NCBI GenBank assembly: GCA_031835245.1
Contig: JAVKOQ010000343.1
Span: 20,001 to 54,248, forward strand
Length of the DNA stretch: 34,248 nucleotides
Source of the DNA: Balamuthia mandrillaris
Taxonomy: Eukaryota; Discosea; Longamoebia; Balamuthiidae
Reading direction: 5' to 3'
Shown here: positions 9,677-18,701 of the stretch, piece after piece
Layout: each line of letters begins with the position of its first letter
Numbering within the stretch: the stretch's first letter is position 1
Program-made: the position numbers and the translations under genes
The notes under the pieces: generated by a model
What the model saw: the letters and a program-made list of their open reading frames with translations, nothing else
What the model was told of the DNA's origin: nothing
Database searches by the model: none

Positions 9677-12335
9677 TCAATCCAATGAATATTCGAGTGC
9701 AACACTGTCCTTCTCTTTCTCTTTTTCTCCAATGTCTTCTTCGCTCGCTTTGTTTTCTTCGTTGTTTGCTCCCTCGTTTTCTTTCTCTTTCTCTGCTTCT
9801 TCTGCTGCTTCTTCTAATTTGTTCGTTACCAGTTGTTGTTGACCTTTTCGTCTCCGCCAGTCATAAGCGAACGGCGATTGTCCAAAGTTAACTGTGAGCT
9901 TGACTCCACCCGTATGTAAGCCTATCACCGGATAGAAACCGGAGGAAGAGGAGTCGTCGGAGGGATGAACTCCCTCGAAAGCAAAGCCGATGAACCCTCC
10001 ATTCTTTGTGTAATATAGTTTGCCAGTTGTCATGTTCCATCCACAGCTGCACAAGAAAGAAGATGGAGATAGAAGAAAAAATGAAAGGAACGAAAAACAA
10101 ACGTTAAAAACACCAAAAGAAGGTCGCAGAAGAACAATAAAACAAAAGGACAGAAAAAAAAAAGTACCCAATGACGTCGCCTTTGCCATAGAGTGGCCCA
10201 AAAGGATGACCGAAGCCTCCTGTTTCATGCGAAAACTTTTTGCCATCGTCTGCGTTAAAGAAAGGTAAGTCATTGGCTGCATGTTGGACAACAAACGACA
10301 GGAAGGAAAGACAAGTCATACCACTGTGATAGCCGAAGCTCCCGCCATCCCATCCAGGCATTCCTAATCCAGAATGATTTACAGGACAGAGCCCCAAACC
10401 TATTGCACTGTTGTATCCAACAACAGATAGAAACGTAAGAAACAAAGTTCCGAAGAAAGAAGCAGACAGTAACAAAAGCCAAGAGAGCAATGAACATAAA
10501 GAAGAAGAGAGGGGGTGGAAGAGACCAATCCTTGGGAGCACTGTCCACCGTTATTTCGAAATAATAGAACAAAGCTAGTTCTTCAGCATGTTGTAGTATA
10601 CAGCTGCGAAGAGCAGGAATCGGCACATCACTGCGAATCATCAACGCACGTTCCTTCCTCGAGTTCTTTGCAAAAAAGCCACCACCACTTATATTTTGTT
10701 AATGTTACAATCAAGAACAACGAGAATAAGCAAGACTTGAAGAAGAGGAAGACAAACTATTGAAATGTGAAGCTTAAGTCACTGTTGTAGAGTTGAAACT
10801 CAGGACAGTTGTGCGGTTTAGCGAGGCGGGAAGGAAGGATTAAAGGTAGAGAGCCTAATGGAGCGTGTGGCAACAACGGACGCAATGTTGCTCTGATATA
10901 GGAGAGATGAGATGAGAAATAAAAAAGCGAATAGCAGTGGAGAGGGATTGGTATGTACAAATGTGCTATAAGTTCTCTGTACTCCATTAACTCCTGATTA
11001 CAATGGTCAGATGAAGCGAATGGAAGGAGAGAAAGGGAGAAGCGAGGAAAAAAAAGAATGCAAAAAACAAAAGATCGAGAGAAAAAGCACCGTTTGTACG
11101 GCATGTATTTTTTCCATGAGCATGTGGTTTTCCTTGTTTCTTCGCTCCACTTTTGCAATGCTCAGCCTACAGTGTTCTTCCATGTTTTCTTTCATATGTT
11201 CATCGAGGTCGCCTCTTAATATCTTTTGTAAAATATGAGAATAAAGGAAGGGAAAAACAGAAAACTAATAGAAGCACGTGCATTCAACTTGCATCCTAAA
11301 GGAAAATAAGGACAAGGTACTTCCACTGCAGGACAGGTTTGTTGGGAGTGTTGTTCCATTTGGCCTCGTTGTAATGATGTGTTGCATTTCTCACATTCGA
11401 TCATAACCGCATGGCATTCGCTTTCTATGTGTTCCTATTTTTTGTGTTGTGTTTGTTGTTGGAAGCAAGAAGAAATAGAGACACAAGGAAACAAAATGCA
11501 TAACACACAACAAGAAGAGAACAAGAACAAGAACCAAAAGCAAAAGCAAAAGCAAAAGAAAAACGAAAAGAAATAAAAGACGTACTTGAAGAGACCGAAA
11601 AGGTACATTGAGAGAGCAATGAGGACAAGGAGAGGGACGAGCTGGACAGCTCTCAGCTACGTGCTGAGCCAGTTCTTTGCGCAGCATTGTCTCGCATTCT
11701 TCTGGCAGCAAACTGCAGCTCACTTCCTCCCATTCACACGCCTTCAAATGGTCTTTCAAACACCCTTTGTTTATCACTGTCGTTAGTCCCACAGAAATAG
11801 AACAAAAAAGAAAAAAGAAAAAAGAAAAAAAGAAAAAAGAAAAAGAAAAAAAGAAAAGAAAAGAAAGAAAAAAGAAAAAGAAAAAAAGAAAAGAAAAGAA
11901 AGAAAGAAAAAAAAGAAAGAAAAGAATAAAAGAAAAAAGAAAAAAAAGAACGAAAGAAAGAAAAAAAGATAGAAAAAAAAAAGAAATAGTTGACGTGTAA
12001 CAATATAGGCACGAAGAGAAGGAAAGAAAAGGAAAAAGAAAAGACGAGAGAAGAGAAAGAAAGGAACCTCGTGTAAGAAGGGTAGCGGTGCAGCCTTGCT
12101 CCTTGTGAGGACAGTCGATGGGGAGGTTATCGATGATGCGTTGAATGGGACGGTTGGCACGCAGCTGCTCGGCTCGCAGCGGCTGTCTGCAGGCAGGACA
12201 GCTGGACATGCCATCCTCCCCTCTTTGAAGCCACTGCTCCACGCAGCTACGGCAGTACAACCGGGAGCAACAGGGAGTCTCCACGACCTCCTCAAAGATA
12301 TCCGAACAAATCTCACACTCCAGTTCGTCCTCCAT
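9677..12335 (-). CDS. RING + TRAF-type zinc finger + SPRY protein, probable E3 ubiquitin ligase
   Basis: Ten exons, minus strand in order: 12335-12068, 11776-11586, 11434-11289, 11214-11091, 10993-10959, 10892-10758, 10687-10526, 10407-10322, 10249-10168, 10046-9677; 532 residues, all in phase. A RING-like finger (CEICSDIFEE, CCSRLYCRSC, CPACRQPL) occupies about 7-50, with Cys-Ser where the usual His would be. TRAF fingers follow: CPHKEQGC, LKDHLKACEWEEVSC, KELAQHVAESCPARP, CPYFPLGCK. A short coiled-coil segment (VERRNKENHMLMEKIHAVQ) precedes the SPRY domain: FQYGGGFFAKNSRKERALMI, RSDVPIP, YYFEITV, IGLGLCP, MPGWDGGSFGYHSDDG, GDVIGCGWN, LYYTKNG. The tail is acidic. The junction between exons 3 and 4 is the least sure. 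Inferred role: ubiquitin ligase using SPRY instead of MATH for substrate binding. Confidence 0.87.
11777..12067 (-). other. Intron with long TTTTC-type pyrimidine tract
   Basis: This 291-base intron of the RING-SPRY gene is almost entirely A/G on the plus strand (AAAAGAAA-type repeats at about 11800-11985), so T/C on the sense strand. It is the first intron, between the RING exon and the first TRAF finger exon. It interrupts a glycine/valine codon in phase 1. Confidence 0.85.
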
Positions 12336-12470
12336 TCATTCGGTTTCTGTTTTTGTGTTGTACGTCCTTTTTTTTTTTGGCTTCTATTTTTCCATGTCGT
12401 CACGAATAAATTTTCATGTCGACATGAACATAACAAATTTTTGTTGTTGGGAAGCAAGACAGGAGTGCGA
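12336..12470. promoter_or_regulatory. 135-base bidirectional promoter with 16-base palindrome
   Basis: The start codons of the RING-SPRY gene (minus) and the Ras-like gene (plus) are only 135 bases apart. The gap is T-rich near its left end. It contains TTCATGTCGACATGAA at 12413-12428, a perfect 16-base palindrome, with a partial half-site (CATGTCGTCA) about 20 bases to the left. This is the best candidate operator-like site in the gap; function is inferred. Confidence 0.55.
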
Positions 12471-12642
12471 ATGCGGACCGTAAAGCTGGTCGTGCTGGGC
12501 GATAAGGCCTCCCACAAGTCATCTGTCACCGTGCAGTACATGCATGCCGTTACGCCCAAAGAATATGATCCCACCAGTTTGTTTATCTTGTTTTTAGCAT
12601 TGTTTCGTTCTTTCTTGCTTTTTCCTTTGGTCGTTCATACTT

Positions 12643-12710
<68 letters not shown>

Positions 12711-13172
12711 GTTGAAGACAGTTACTTGAAGGAAGTAATAGTAGAGGGTATTCCTGTTCAGGTCGAAGTCTTAGACACTGCAGGGACCGAAAACAACACC
12801 GCCATGAGGGACCTTTACATGAAGAATGCAGACGGCATTCTGCTGCTCTACTCCATCACTTCCCGGGCGACCTTCGAGGCTCTCCCAGAGTACATTGAGC
12901 AGACATTGAGGATAAAGGACGTGGATGAGGTCCCTGCGGTTGTGGCTGGGAATTGCTGCGAGCAGGAGGACAAGAGAGCGGTTACGAAGGAAGAAGGGCA
13001 GAAGCTGGCCGCCCAGTGGAACGCCGGGTTCTTTGAAATATCGAGCAGGACCAACAAGGAGAGCGTGGATGAGGTCTTTGCTGAGCTGTTGCGTCGTGTG
13101 GCCACGAGCAAGCAGGCGGCACTCCACAAGCAAGGCGGCACAGAAGGAGAAAAGAGGTGCATCGTGTGTTGA
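12471..13172 (+). CDS. Ras-family protein with degenerate GTP-binding motifs
   Basis: Exons 12471-12576 and 12712-13172 give 188 residues, normal Ras length, with gap-free alignment to H-Ras through residue 119. The effector loop EYDPTIEDSY and DTAG switch are typical, and the C-terminus CIVC is a CaaX prenylation box. The nucleotide pocket is not typical: the P-loop reads GDKASHKSS, so Ras G12, G13 and G15 are K, A and H, while K16 and S17 remain. Q61 is Thr (DTAGTENN). NKCD (116-119) is NCCE, changing K117 and D119. The SAK motif is replaced by SSR. The frame is open and splicing gives exact Ras phase, so it looks functional at the protein level. It may bind nucleotide poorly or act as a pseudo-GTPase (inference). 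A decayed relative lies just downstream. Confidence 0.92.
12645..12708. repeat. (CT)n in the Ras-like gene intron
   Basis: About 30 CT units run to the TGCAG acceptor of intron 12577-12711, serving directly as the polypyrimidine tract. Confidence 0.95.
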
Positions 13173-13233
13173 TAAAGAATTGTTTGGCATTTCATAAAGA
13201 CCTTCTCGTTGAGAGAGAGAGAGAGAGAGCCAG

Positions 13234-13268
<35 letters not shown>

Positions 13269-13801
13269 AGATGGACCGAGGGAGCTATCGTGCTGGAGCA
13301 TTACTGGGAGCAACAACCAACACTAATGAAAAGGACGTGGATGAGGTCCCTATGGTTGTGGCTGGTTCTTCGTAACCGCTCGCAGCAGTTCCCAGGAAGA
13401 AGGGCAGAAGCTGGCCGCCCAGTGGAACGCTGCCTTCTTCGAGGTATCATGCGAGAACGTGGATGAGCTTTGCTGAGCTGTTGCGTCGCGTGGCCATGAG
13501 CAAGCAGGCGAAACTCCGCAAGCGAGGAGAAAAGCGGTGCGTGATGTGCTAACTGTAACGCTTCCTCCTGGTTTGCCACATCAGGCTGAACCAAACAGGG
13601 AGCTGCTCTCTCTCTCTCTCCGTGCTCCATACATAGTTACGGTATTGGTTTTTGGAGAAGTGAATCTGGAGGCATCGCCACTGAGAGCTATATTGCAACA
13701 ACGTTATGGTCTTGTCTCTCGCTTCCCAGGAAACCAAAGAAAAATAATTATAAAAAAAAAAAAGAAGAAAGCAAAAGACCGTTACACACCAACGCACTGC
13801 C
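13173..13801. other. Gene-free stretch with GA repeats and a Ras relic
   Basis: This 629-base region holds (GA)n runs at about 13214-13263, the decayed Ras fragment at about 13330-13552, and then AT-rich and short CT-rich sequence with an A-run near 13755. No intact gene is visible. The last part is the likely promoter of the gene starting near 13802. Confidence 0.6.
13330..13552 (+). pseudogene. Decayed 3' fragment of a Ras-like gene
   Basis: The DNA matches the last 240 bases of the upstream Ras-like gene: AAGGACGTGGATGAGGTCCC, GAAGAAGGGCAGAAGCTGG, and GAGCTGTTGCGTCG blocks occur in the same order. It ends with codons for KRCVMC and TAA, a CaaX end slightly different from the neighbour's CIVC. 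Compared with the neighbour it lacks the first two thirds (P-loop and switches), has an early stop after the block for VAGSS, and has small deletions, so the frame is not kept. It is best read as a remnant of a tandem duplicate, not a splice-in exon. Confidence 0.85.
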
Positions 13802-15356
13802 ATGGCTTTGGCGGAGGTCTCTCCCTCTCTTTCTCTTCGTTATCGTTGCTTTAAAAAAAAAAAGGTTTTACTCACCGGTGGAAAAAACCAACAGAGCAAA
13901 GCGTTATGGCCGGAGGAAGTGGTCAGCAAGACGTGGGACGTTTCCGTTCTGGAGAGCGAGCTGGTGGAGCTTTGCACGCTGCTGGCCCTCCTGGCTCACA
14001 AAACGGTGGCCCAGCTGCGGGCCTTGTACGGCGCCACCGACTGGAAGAGCAAGTACCCGGCCTTCAAGCTGGGTCGCAACAAAAGAGAGCTGGTTCGTTT
14101 TGTTTTTTTTTCTTTTCTTCCTTCTTTCATCGTTTCTTTGAACGCTCTCGTAAGAACCGTTCTAACTCTTTGTTGTTGTTTTTTTGTTTTTGTTTTATAG
14201 TTGGATAATGTGAAAGAATGTTACCTAAGCCATGCCGCTGAAGTCCTTAGCCTCCTCAAACCGAAACAAAAGCTCGTCGGGTTGTTCGAGTTGGTCATTC
14301 CCTTCGTTGTTGTTTTTGGTTTTGTTTTTGTTGGTGAATAACTTGTTCTCTCAACCACAACAAGTGCTCTGAAAAACAGACCAGAGCTGGCCAACCGAGC
14401 TTCCACCGTCACCATGGAAAGAATGGAGACACTCATGCCATTCTTGTTCAGAAAGTCATTGCTCTTATTTCCTCACCTGAAACGTCCGCCTCCGCTCTGC
14501 TTCTTCTTCTTCTTCTTCCTCTTCAGCAGGTGCTGCTGCTGGCTTGGAAGAATGCAAGAAGGAAGAGGAGAAGCAACCGAAAAGCGGAAAGAGAAAACGA
14601 AAGGAAGAGGAAGAAGAAAAGCAAGCGATCAAGGAAGAAACCCAAAAGAAGAAGAGAGATAACAACAAGAAAGACAAGAAGGACGTCAAGAAACAGAAAC
14701 CGGAGAAGAAGGCCAACACGAACAAAAAGGCAGCACCGGAAACGGCGCCGAAGAAAAAGGAAGAGAAGAAAAAGGAAGGAGAAGGAGAAGAGAAGGAAAA
14801 GGAGAAAGAGAAGGAAAAAGAACAGGAAAAGAGAGCCGAAGCTCCAACAGCTTCCACAAACAATATCAATCCTGCCATGTCTTTGCCGACCGAAACCACC
14901 AACACCATTGCTCCTTCCACTCCCTCAACTGCTGTTCTTGCTGATATACGTTCTCCCGCAGAACTCCCTAGCAACATTCAGTTTCGCCGTCAAGCACCGG
15001 CTGGTCTCGCTCGGGAGCGCGAACAAAGAGAGTACGTTTTGTTTTCTCAAAGTGTTTCTGTTCTGTTGAAGGCTGTTCATGTCCGTACGTTACTCATCCT
15101 TTTGACGTTTCCTTTCAGAGGTGGCCTCTTGGTTCATCAGCAAAGAGTCTCAGCAGTCATGCAACAAAACAAAAGGATTCAACAAGAGGCGGTGAGCGTC
15201 CAATGTGCAAACTATATCTGCAGCCTTATGGAAACCCTGGAGGCAGAGTTTCTGGAACCTTGGACAGCGCGACGAGTGTTCATTGAACCTGCTGACCTGT
15301 CTCTTGTGTTGGAGGGGTACTTGCAAGCTGCCCGAATGTACAATAATTCAAAATAA
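13802..15356 (+). CDS. Unrecognised Lys/Glu-rich protein
   Basis: I do not recognise this family. A consistent model is 13802-14092, 14201-14280, 14365-14483, 14527-15031, 15119-15356, about 410 residues. The N-terminal part is helical and conserved-looking: WDVSVLESELVELCTLLALL, TVAQLRALYG, DNVKECYLSHAAEVLSLLKP, MERMETLMPFLFRKSLLLF. A central 100-residue K/E-rich tract and a Thr/Ser/Pro linker follow. The C-terminal 80 residues look folded again (VSAVMQQNKRIQQEAV, FIEPADLSLVLEGYLQAARM). The highly charged centre with nuclear-signal-like Lys clusters suggests a nuclear protein, which is inference only. The start is uncertain: a 5' intron beginning at GTCTCT near 13817 is possible. The intron 14484-14526 would be only 43 bases. 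Confidence 0.6.
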
Positions 15357-15390
15357 CAGTCATCTATGAGCTTTAACCATTCTTGTTTGT
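15357..15390. other. 34-base convergent gap
   Basis: Only 34 bases separate the stop codons of the convergent K/E-rich gene and the sulfurtransferase gene. Their 3' UTRs almost certainly overlap, giving antisense transcript ends. Confidence 0.6.
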
Positions 15391-16947
15391 TCATTGGTTT
15401 CTTTGCTGAAGATGTTGTTTTGGTGTGTCCTCTCTACGAACCCATTCTGTCCAGGAGCCGTCATAAACGGACACGTTCTCTTCTTTGCCTAACAGATAGA
15501 GCGCCAGCGCTTCGACGCAGGCAGTTACGCCTTTTATTGCAAAAAGGAGGATTAACAAAGAGTGAGTGAAAAAATAAAGATAACAAGAAAAGCATCTTGT
15601 ACCACTTCCGCAGCTGCAAACGATATCTTTGCTCAAGTCTATTCCTCTCTTTTCAAATTCAGCTTTCAGCTCAGAAGAATCTTTCAAATAGAGGATGGTC
15701 CCTCCTTCAGAAGTTGCTATTAAAGACAGAAAAAAAGTGAGTCAACTTTGTTGATTGTAATTCATTCAGAGCGACTGACTTGAGGGAGTGAAAAGAGCCA
15801 ACATCGGAAGCGAAACACTGCCTGGTATGGACCCGCTAGGTACATTACGATAGGCTGGCTGTTGTAGTTTTAGTTTTTAGTTTTTTTTTTTTTTGAAGGA
15901 ATGCTCCCTTAGATACAGGAACTGAAGAAGAAGAAGAAGAAGAACAAGAAGAACAAGAAGAATAAGAACAAGAAAGGAAACCGTACTTCATCTCCTCTTC
16001 CGTAGAATCTTTCTTCTTCTCTGGCATCCAGCACTTGGACGTCGTCTTTGTTCGTTAACAAGGTTAGCATCTGCTCAGCACCACGCACCAACTCAGGACG
16101 AAAGGTTGCTTTGTATTTGCCCTATTTTTCAACAGAAAGTGATGAGTTGAATAACAGAGGCAAAAAAGAAAACAAAAAAATTTCAAGAACAACGGCAAAA
16201 CATTACTGAGTTGGAAGCAGAAGAGGAACGAGCGGGAATGGAAGTAATGTTCTTCGGCCAGTTCTGAAAGCCTCCCTCCAGGATGGACACCTTCTCGTGG
16301 CCAAATATGTAAAAATTCCACCAAACCCTAGCTGATGCCACCAAGCCTACACCACAATAACACGGTCGCAGTTTAACGCAAGTGTGAAAGTATTGAAGAA
16401 AGAAGGACGGGAGAACGAGAGAAGGGAGACGAGAAAAGATCAGACAAGAGAAGAGAGGAGAGAGAAGTGAGAAAGAGAAGAGAAAACGAGAGAACGAGAA
16501 CAAAAGAAGAAAAGAATGAAGCGTATAGGCACAAAGAAAAGAGAAACGTAAGGAGAGGGGGTATGCGTACGGCCATCGCTGTGGTCATAGAGAAGAATGT
16601 GGTCGTCATTGGTGATATGGTGGGCATCCATCCATTCCTCAAACTGTGAGACGGAACATAGCATGTGAGGGAGAGTGCTGCCTTCCTCCGCTACTTCCTC
16701 TATGTCAAAAAAGATGACCCCTACCAACACACACAAAAGAAGAAGAAAGCAGCTCGTCAAAAAGAACAGAACGCAAAGAACAGCAGCAGATGTAACGCAT
16801 ACCAGGGATCTGAACTTCGTGAGGTGCAGCAGGGGGCATGAGCCACGTGGCGTCGATGACAACCACCCGGTTAATGTTTTCTTCCACCCATTGGCTGCTC
16901 ACAAGGAGCTGGTGGCGATGACGGCTGGCTGGTGTAACGCTCTCCAT
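15391..16947 (-). CDS. Thiosulfate/3-mercaptopyruvate sulfurtransferase (two rhodanese domains)
   Basis: Seven exons, minus strand in order: 16947-16803, 16720-16571, 16346-16207, 16121-15987, 15858-15780, 15716-15603, 15530-15391; 300 residues, the usual size for MPST/TST (about 297). The first domain has VVVIDATWLMP, IPGGVIFFDIEEVAE, LPHMLCSVSQFEEWM, HILLYDHSDG, ASARVWWNFYIFGHEKVSIL and GGFQNWP. The second has VQVLDAREEERFYGR, SGSIPGSV and the catalytic loop CSCGSGVTACVEAL with the nucleophile near Cys251, then VYDGSWTEW. CGSGV is typical of mercaptopyruvate sulfurtransferase-type loops, but substrate choice cannot be settled here. Role: transfers sulfane sulfur from mercaptopyruvate or thiosulfate to acceptors such as cyanide or thioredoxin; cytosol or mitochondria. 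No clear targeting peptide is seen. A TGACGTCA site lies 43 bases upstream of the ATG. Confidence 0.95.
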
Positions 16948-17350
16948 GGTCCTATTTCTTTTTTTTTTTTGCTCCTCGTTTTCACGATGTGACGTCATGG
17001 AATGCACCATTTGAATTGCTATTGGATGGATTTGTGTTGATTGAGATCGATCCTGTGCTTCCCCCATTGGCTGAAGGTCGACACGTGGCCATTATAACGT
17101 CGGTTGCTCATCGATCTTTTTTTTTTTTGTTGTTGTTGTGGTTCTTTATGTTGGCGTTTGTTTTGACGCCGACGAGCGTTACTCAGAGAATTTGCTGCCC
17201 ACCTCTCTTTCTTCTTTCTGGTCATGAGAGGGATAATGCAGGATGGAAAGAAAGGCTCAGGAAGAGAAGAATGCTATACTATCTTCTTTTTTTTAAAAAA
17301 ACCTTTGAAAGGAAAGGAACAAAATATGCACAAAAGAAAGAAAAGAAACC
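16948..17350. promoter_or_regulatory. Intergenic region upstream of the sulfurtransferase
   Basis: These 403 bases hold the sulfurtransferase promoter and the 3' side of the membrane-protein gene, both on the minus strand. A perfect TGACGTCA is at 16990-16997. CACGTG lies near 17080, an E-box-like hexamer. Two T-runs follow. A short possible last exon of the upstream gene is noted at about 17287-17299. No other gene is seen. Confidence 0.5.
16990..16997. promoter_or_regulatory. CRE-like palindrome TGACGTCA
   Basis: This is the second of three identical octamers in promoter-position DNA in this window, here 43 bases before the sulfurtransferase start codon. Confidence 0.5.
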
Positions 17351-18430
17351 TCACCAACAAAAGCTGACCACCGTCCAAACAAGCCACCACATGCCGTACA
17401 TCACCACTGAATTGGCAACTATCGCAATGTCACTGTTCCGACCATGCCTGTGAACAGCAGCCACGCATTCCTTGTGCTGGGAGTAAACGGTGAAGGCCAA
17501 GCCGGCCAACACAAAGAGCCCCCAGTAACACAACTGAAGCAGTCCCATGAAGAACAACCGCACAAAAGCAGAAACGAATCTATGAGGATTGATGTCTTGT
17601 GGTAGCTGTAGTTGGTGAAGCACGGATGAAGAAGGAGCAGAAAGAGGAAGAAGCTCGTTGTAGTAGTAGAGTGGGTCAAAGGAGAGAGCACCATGGAAGG
17701 AATAGAGGAATGCGAGGAAGCAAAGAAGAAGGAAAACATTGAGGAGGCGGTATCTTCTGAAAACCACGTAATGCACAATGAAGAGGCCCACAGCGAGCAG
17801 AGCCAACAACCAGCGAGCAATATTCCATGTCCAACGCAAGCATGTAACCCAAAGCGTCTCTGCGTAACGCAACTCTTGCAGCAGCTGCTCCTCTTGCGTT
17901 AGTACTCTTGGATGTTGAAGATTGGGTTCATCATTGTTAGTGTGCAGAGTAGAGTTGTTGTTGGTTTGTGTTGGGGTAGTTGCAGAAGAAGAAGAAGAAG
18001 AAGAGAACCACCAGATGAAGGCCGCAAAGATACAAGTAACGGCAACGAATAGAAAGAGGTTTCGTCTTCTGTTATAAGGGAAGCTGCACATGCAAAGATA
18101 GACGGACAAAGCGATGTAGAGTGCTAAAGGTAAGCCCAAGAATTCTGCGGAAGTACTGCTGGCTTCATTTTTGTTGTTGGCGTTGAAAGAGGAAGAGAGC
18201 CAGGAAGTAGCGAAGCCCAACGCCAAGAACGCGAGGAAGGAGAAAAGGAGGTTTCGGCCTCGGTGGCTACGTGGGCTAAGGCAGACAAAACCCGCAGAGG
18301 TGAGAAACAGAAGCGCAAAGGGAACGACCAACGACTGTCCTGCAACGCTGTAAACCGGTTCAAAGTGGTCGTGGTAGTTGAAGCTGCTGCCGGGCTGAGC
18401 GAGCAACTCTGGGCGAGCCGCGTCGGCCAT
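17351..18430 (-). CDS. Unrecognised multi-pass membrane protein
   Basis: A single open exon of 359 residues starting MADAARPELLAQPGSSFNYH. Seven or more hydrophobic helices are visible: SLVVPFALLFLTSAGFVCL, LLFSFLAFLALGFATSWL, FLGLPLALYIALSVYLCMC, LFLFVAVTCIFAAFIWWF, then a Ser/Thr/Asn-rich loop and a charged helix (VLTQEEQLLQELRYAETLW), then WLLALLAVGLFIVHYVVF, VFLLLCFLAFLYSFHGAL, FMGLLQLCYWGLFVLAGLAF and VVMYGMWWLVWTVV. I cannot assign a family; transporter or receptor-like folds are both possible. The final codons contain GTGAGG, a good donor, in front of the stop. Splicing to CAAAG near 17300 would replace the end WX with WFF and a new stop, a trivial change. It shares a 271-base divergent promoter with the ubiquitin-fusion gene. 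Confidence 0.8.
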   Translation of the reverse strand: MADAARPELLAQPGSSFNYHDHFEPVYSVAGQSLVVPFALLFLTSAGFVCLSPRSHRGRNLLFSFLAFLALGFATSWLSSSFNANNKNEASSTSAEFLGLPLALYIALSVYLCMCSFPYNRRRNLFLFVAVTCIFAAFIWWFSSSSSSSATTPTQTNNNSTLHTNNDEPNLQHPRVLTQEEQLLQELRYAETLWVTCLRWTWNIARWLLALLAVGLFIVHYVVFRRYRLLNVFLLLCFLAFLYSFHGALSFDPLYYYNELLPLSAPSSSVLHQLQLPQDINPHRFVSAFVRLFFMGLLQLCYWGLFVLAGLAFTVYSQHKECVAAVHRHGRNSDIAIVANSVVMYGMWWLVWTVVSFCW

Positions 18431-18701
18431 TCTGCTTCTCTGAGGAGACGACAAGAAGGTCCTTTTTGGTGCGTAACACCGCAATTTTTCTCGATCCCAG
18501 GCAAAAATTATCGAAAAAATGAAGATTTTTTCATATAATATCGACGATAGTTGACGGAGAGAGACTTGGTTACCAGAAATATAACGCTTCGGTGAAATGA
18601 ACTTTTGGAAGAAGAAGAAGCGGGTCTTGTGTGGTCGCTCAACAAGCAAAAAAAATAAACAAAACAACTATCTGCATAGAAAGAGCCCTTCGTCGTGAAA
18701 T
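18431..18701. promoter_or_regulatory. Divergent promoter with stem-loop
   Basis: These 271 bases separate two divergent start codons. A perfect inverted repeat, GAAAAAAT and ATTTTTTC with a four-base spacer, is at 18513-18532. ATCGA-type AT-rich sequence surrounds it. No CRE octamer is present. Function is inferred from position only. Confidence 0.4.

Noticed and set aside
12645-12708. (CT)n runs as coding Leu/Ser stretches in the Ras-like gene
   Set aside because: The frame stays open through the run, but removing the GT-AG intron restores exact gap-free Ras alignment (DPTIEDSY), so the run is intronic.
13906-14208. Protein starting MAGGSGQQDVGRFRSGE in the frame beside the orphan gene
   Set aside because: It has Gly/Ala/Arg composition typical of an off-frame reading. 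The neighbouring frame has regular amphipathic helices and joins the next exon in phase.
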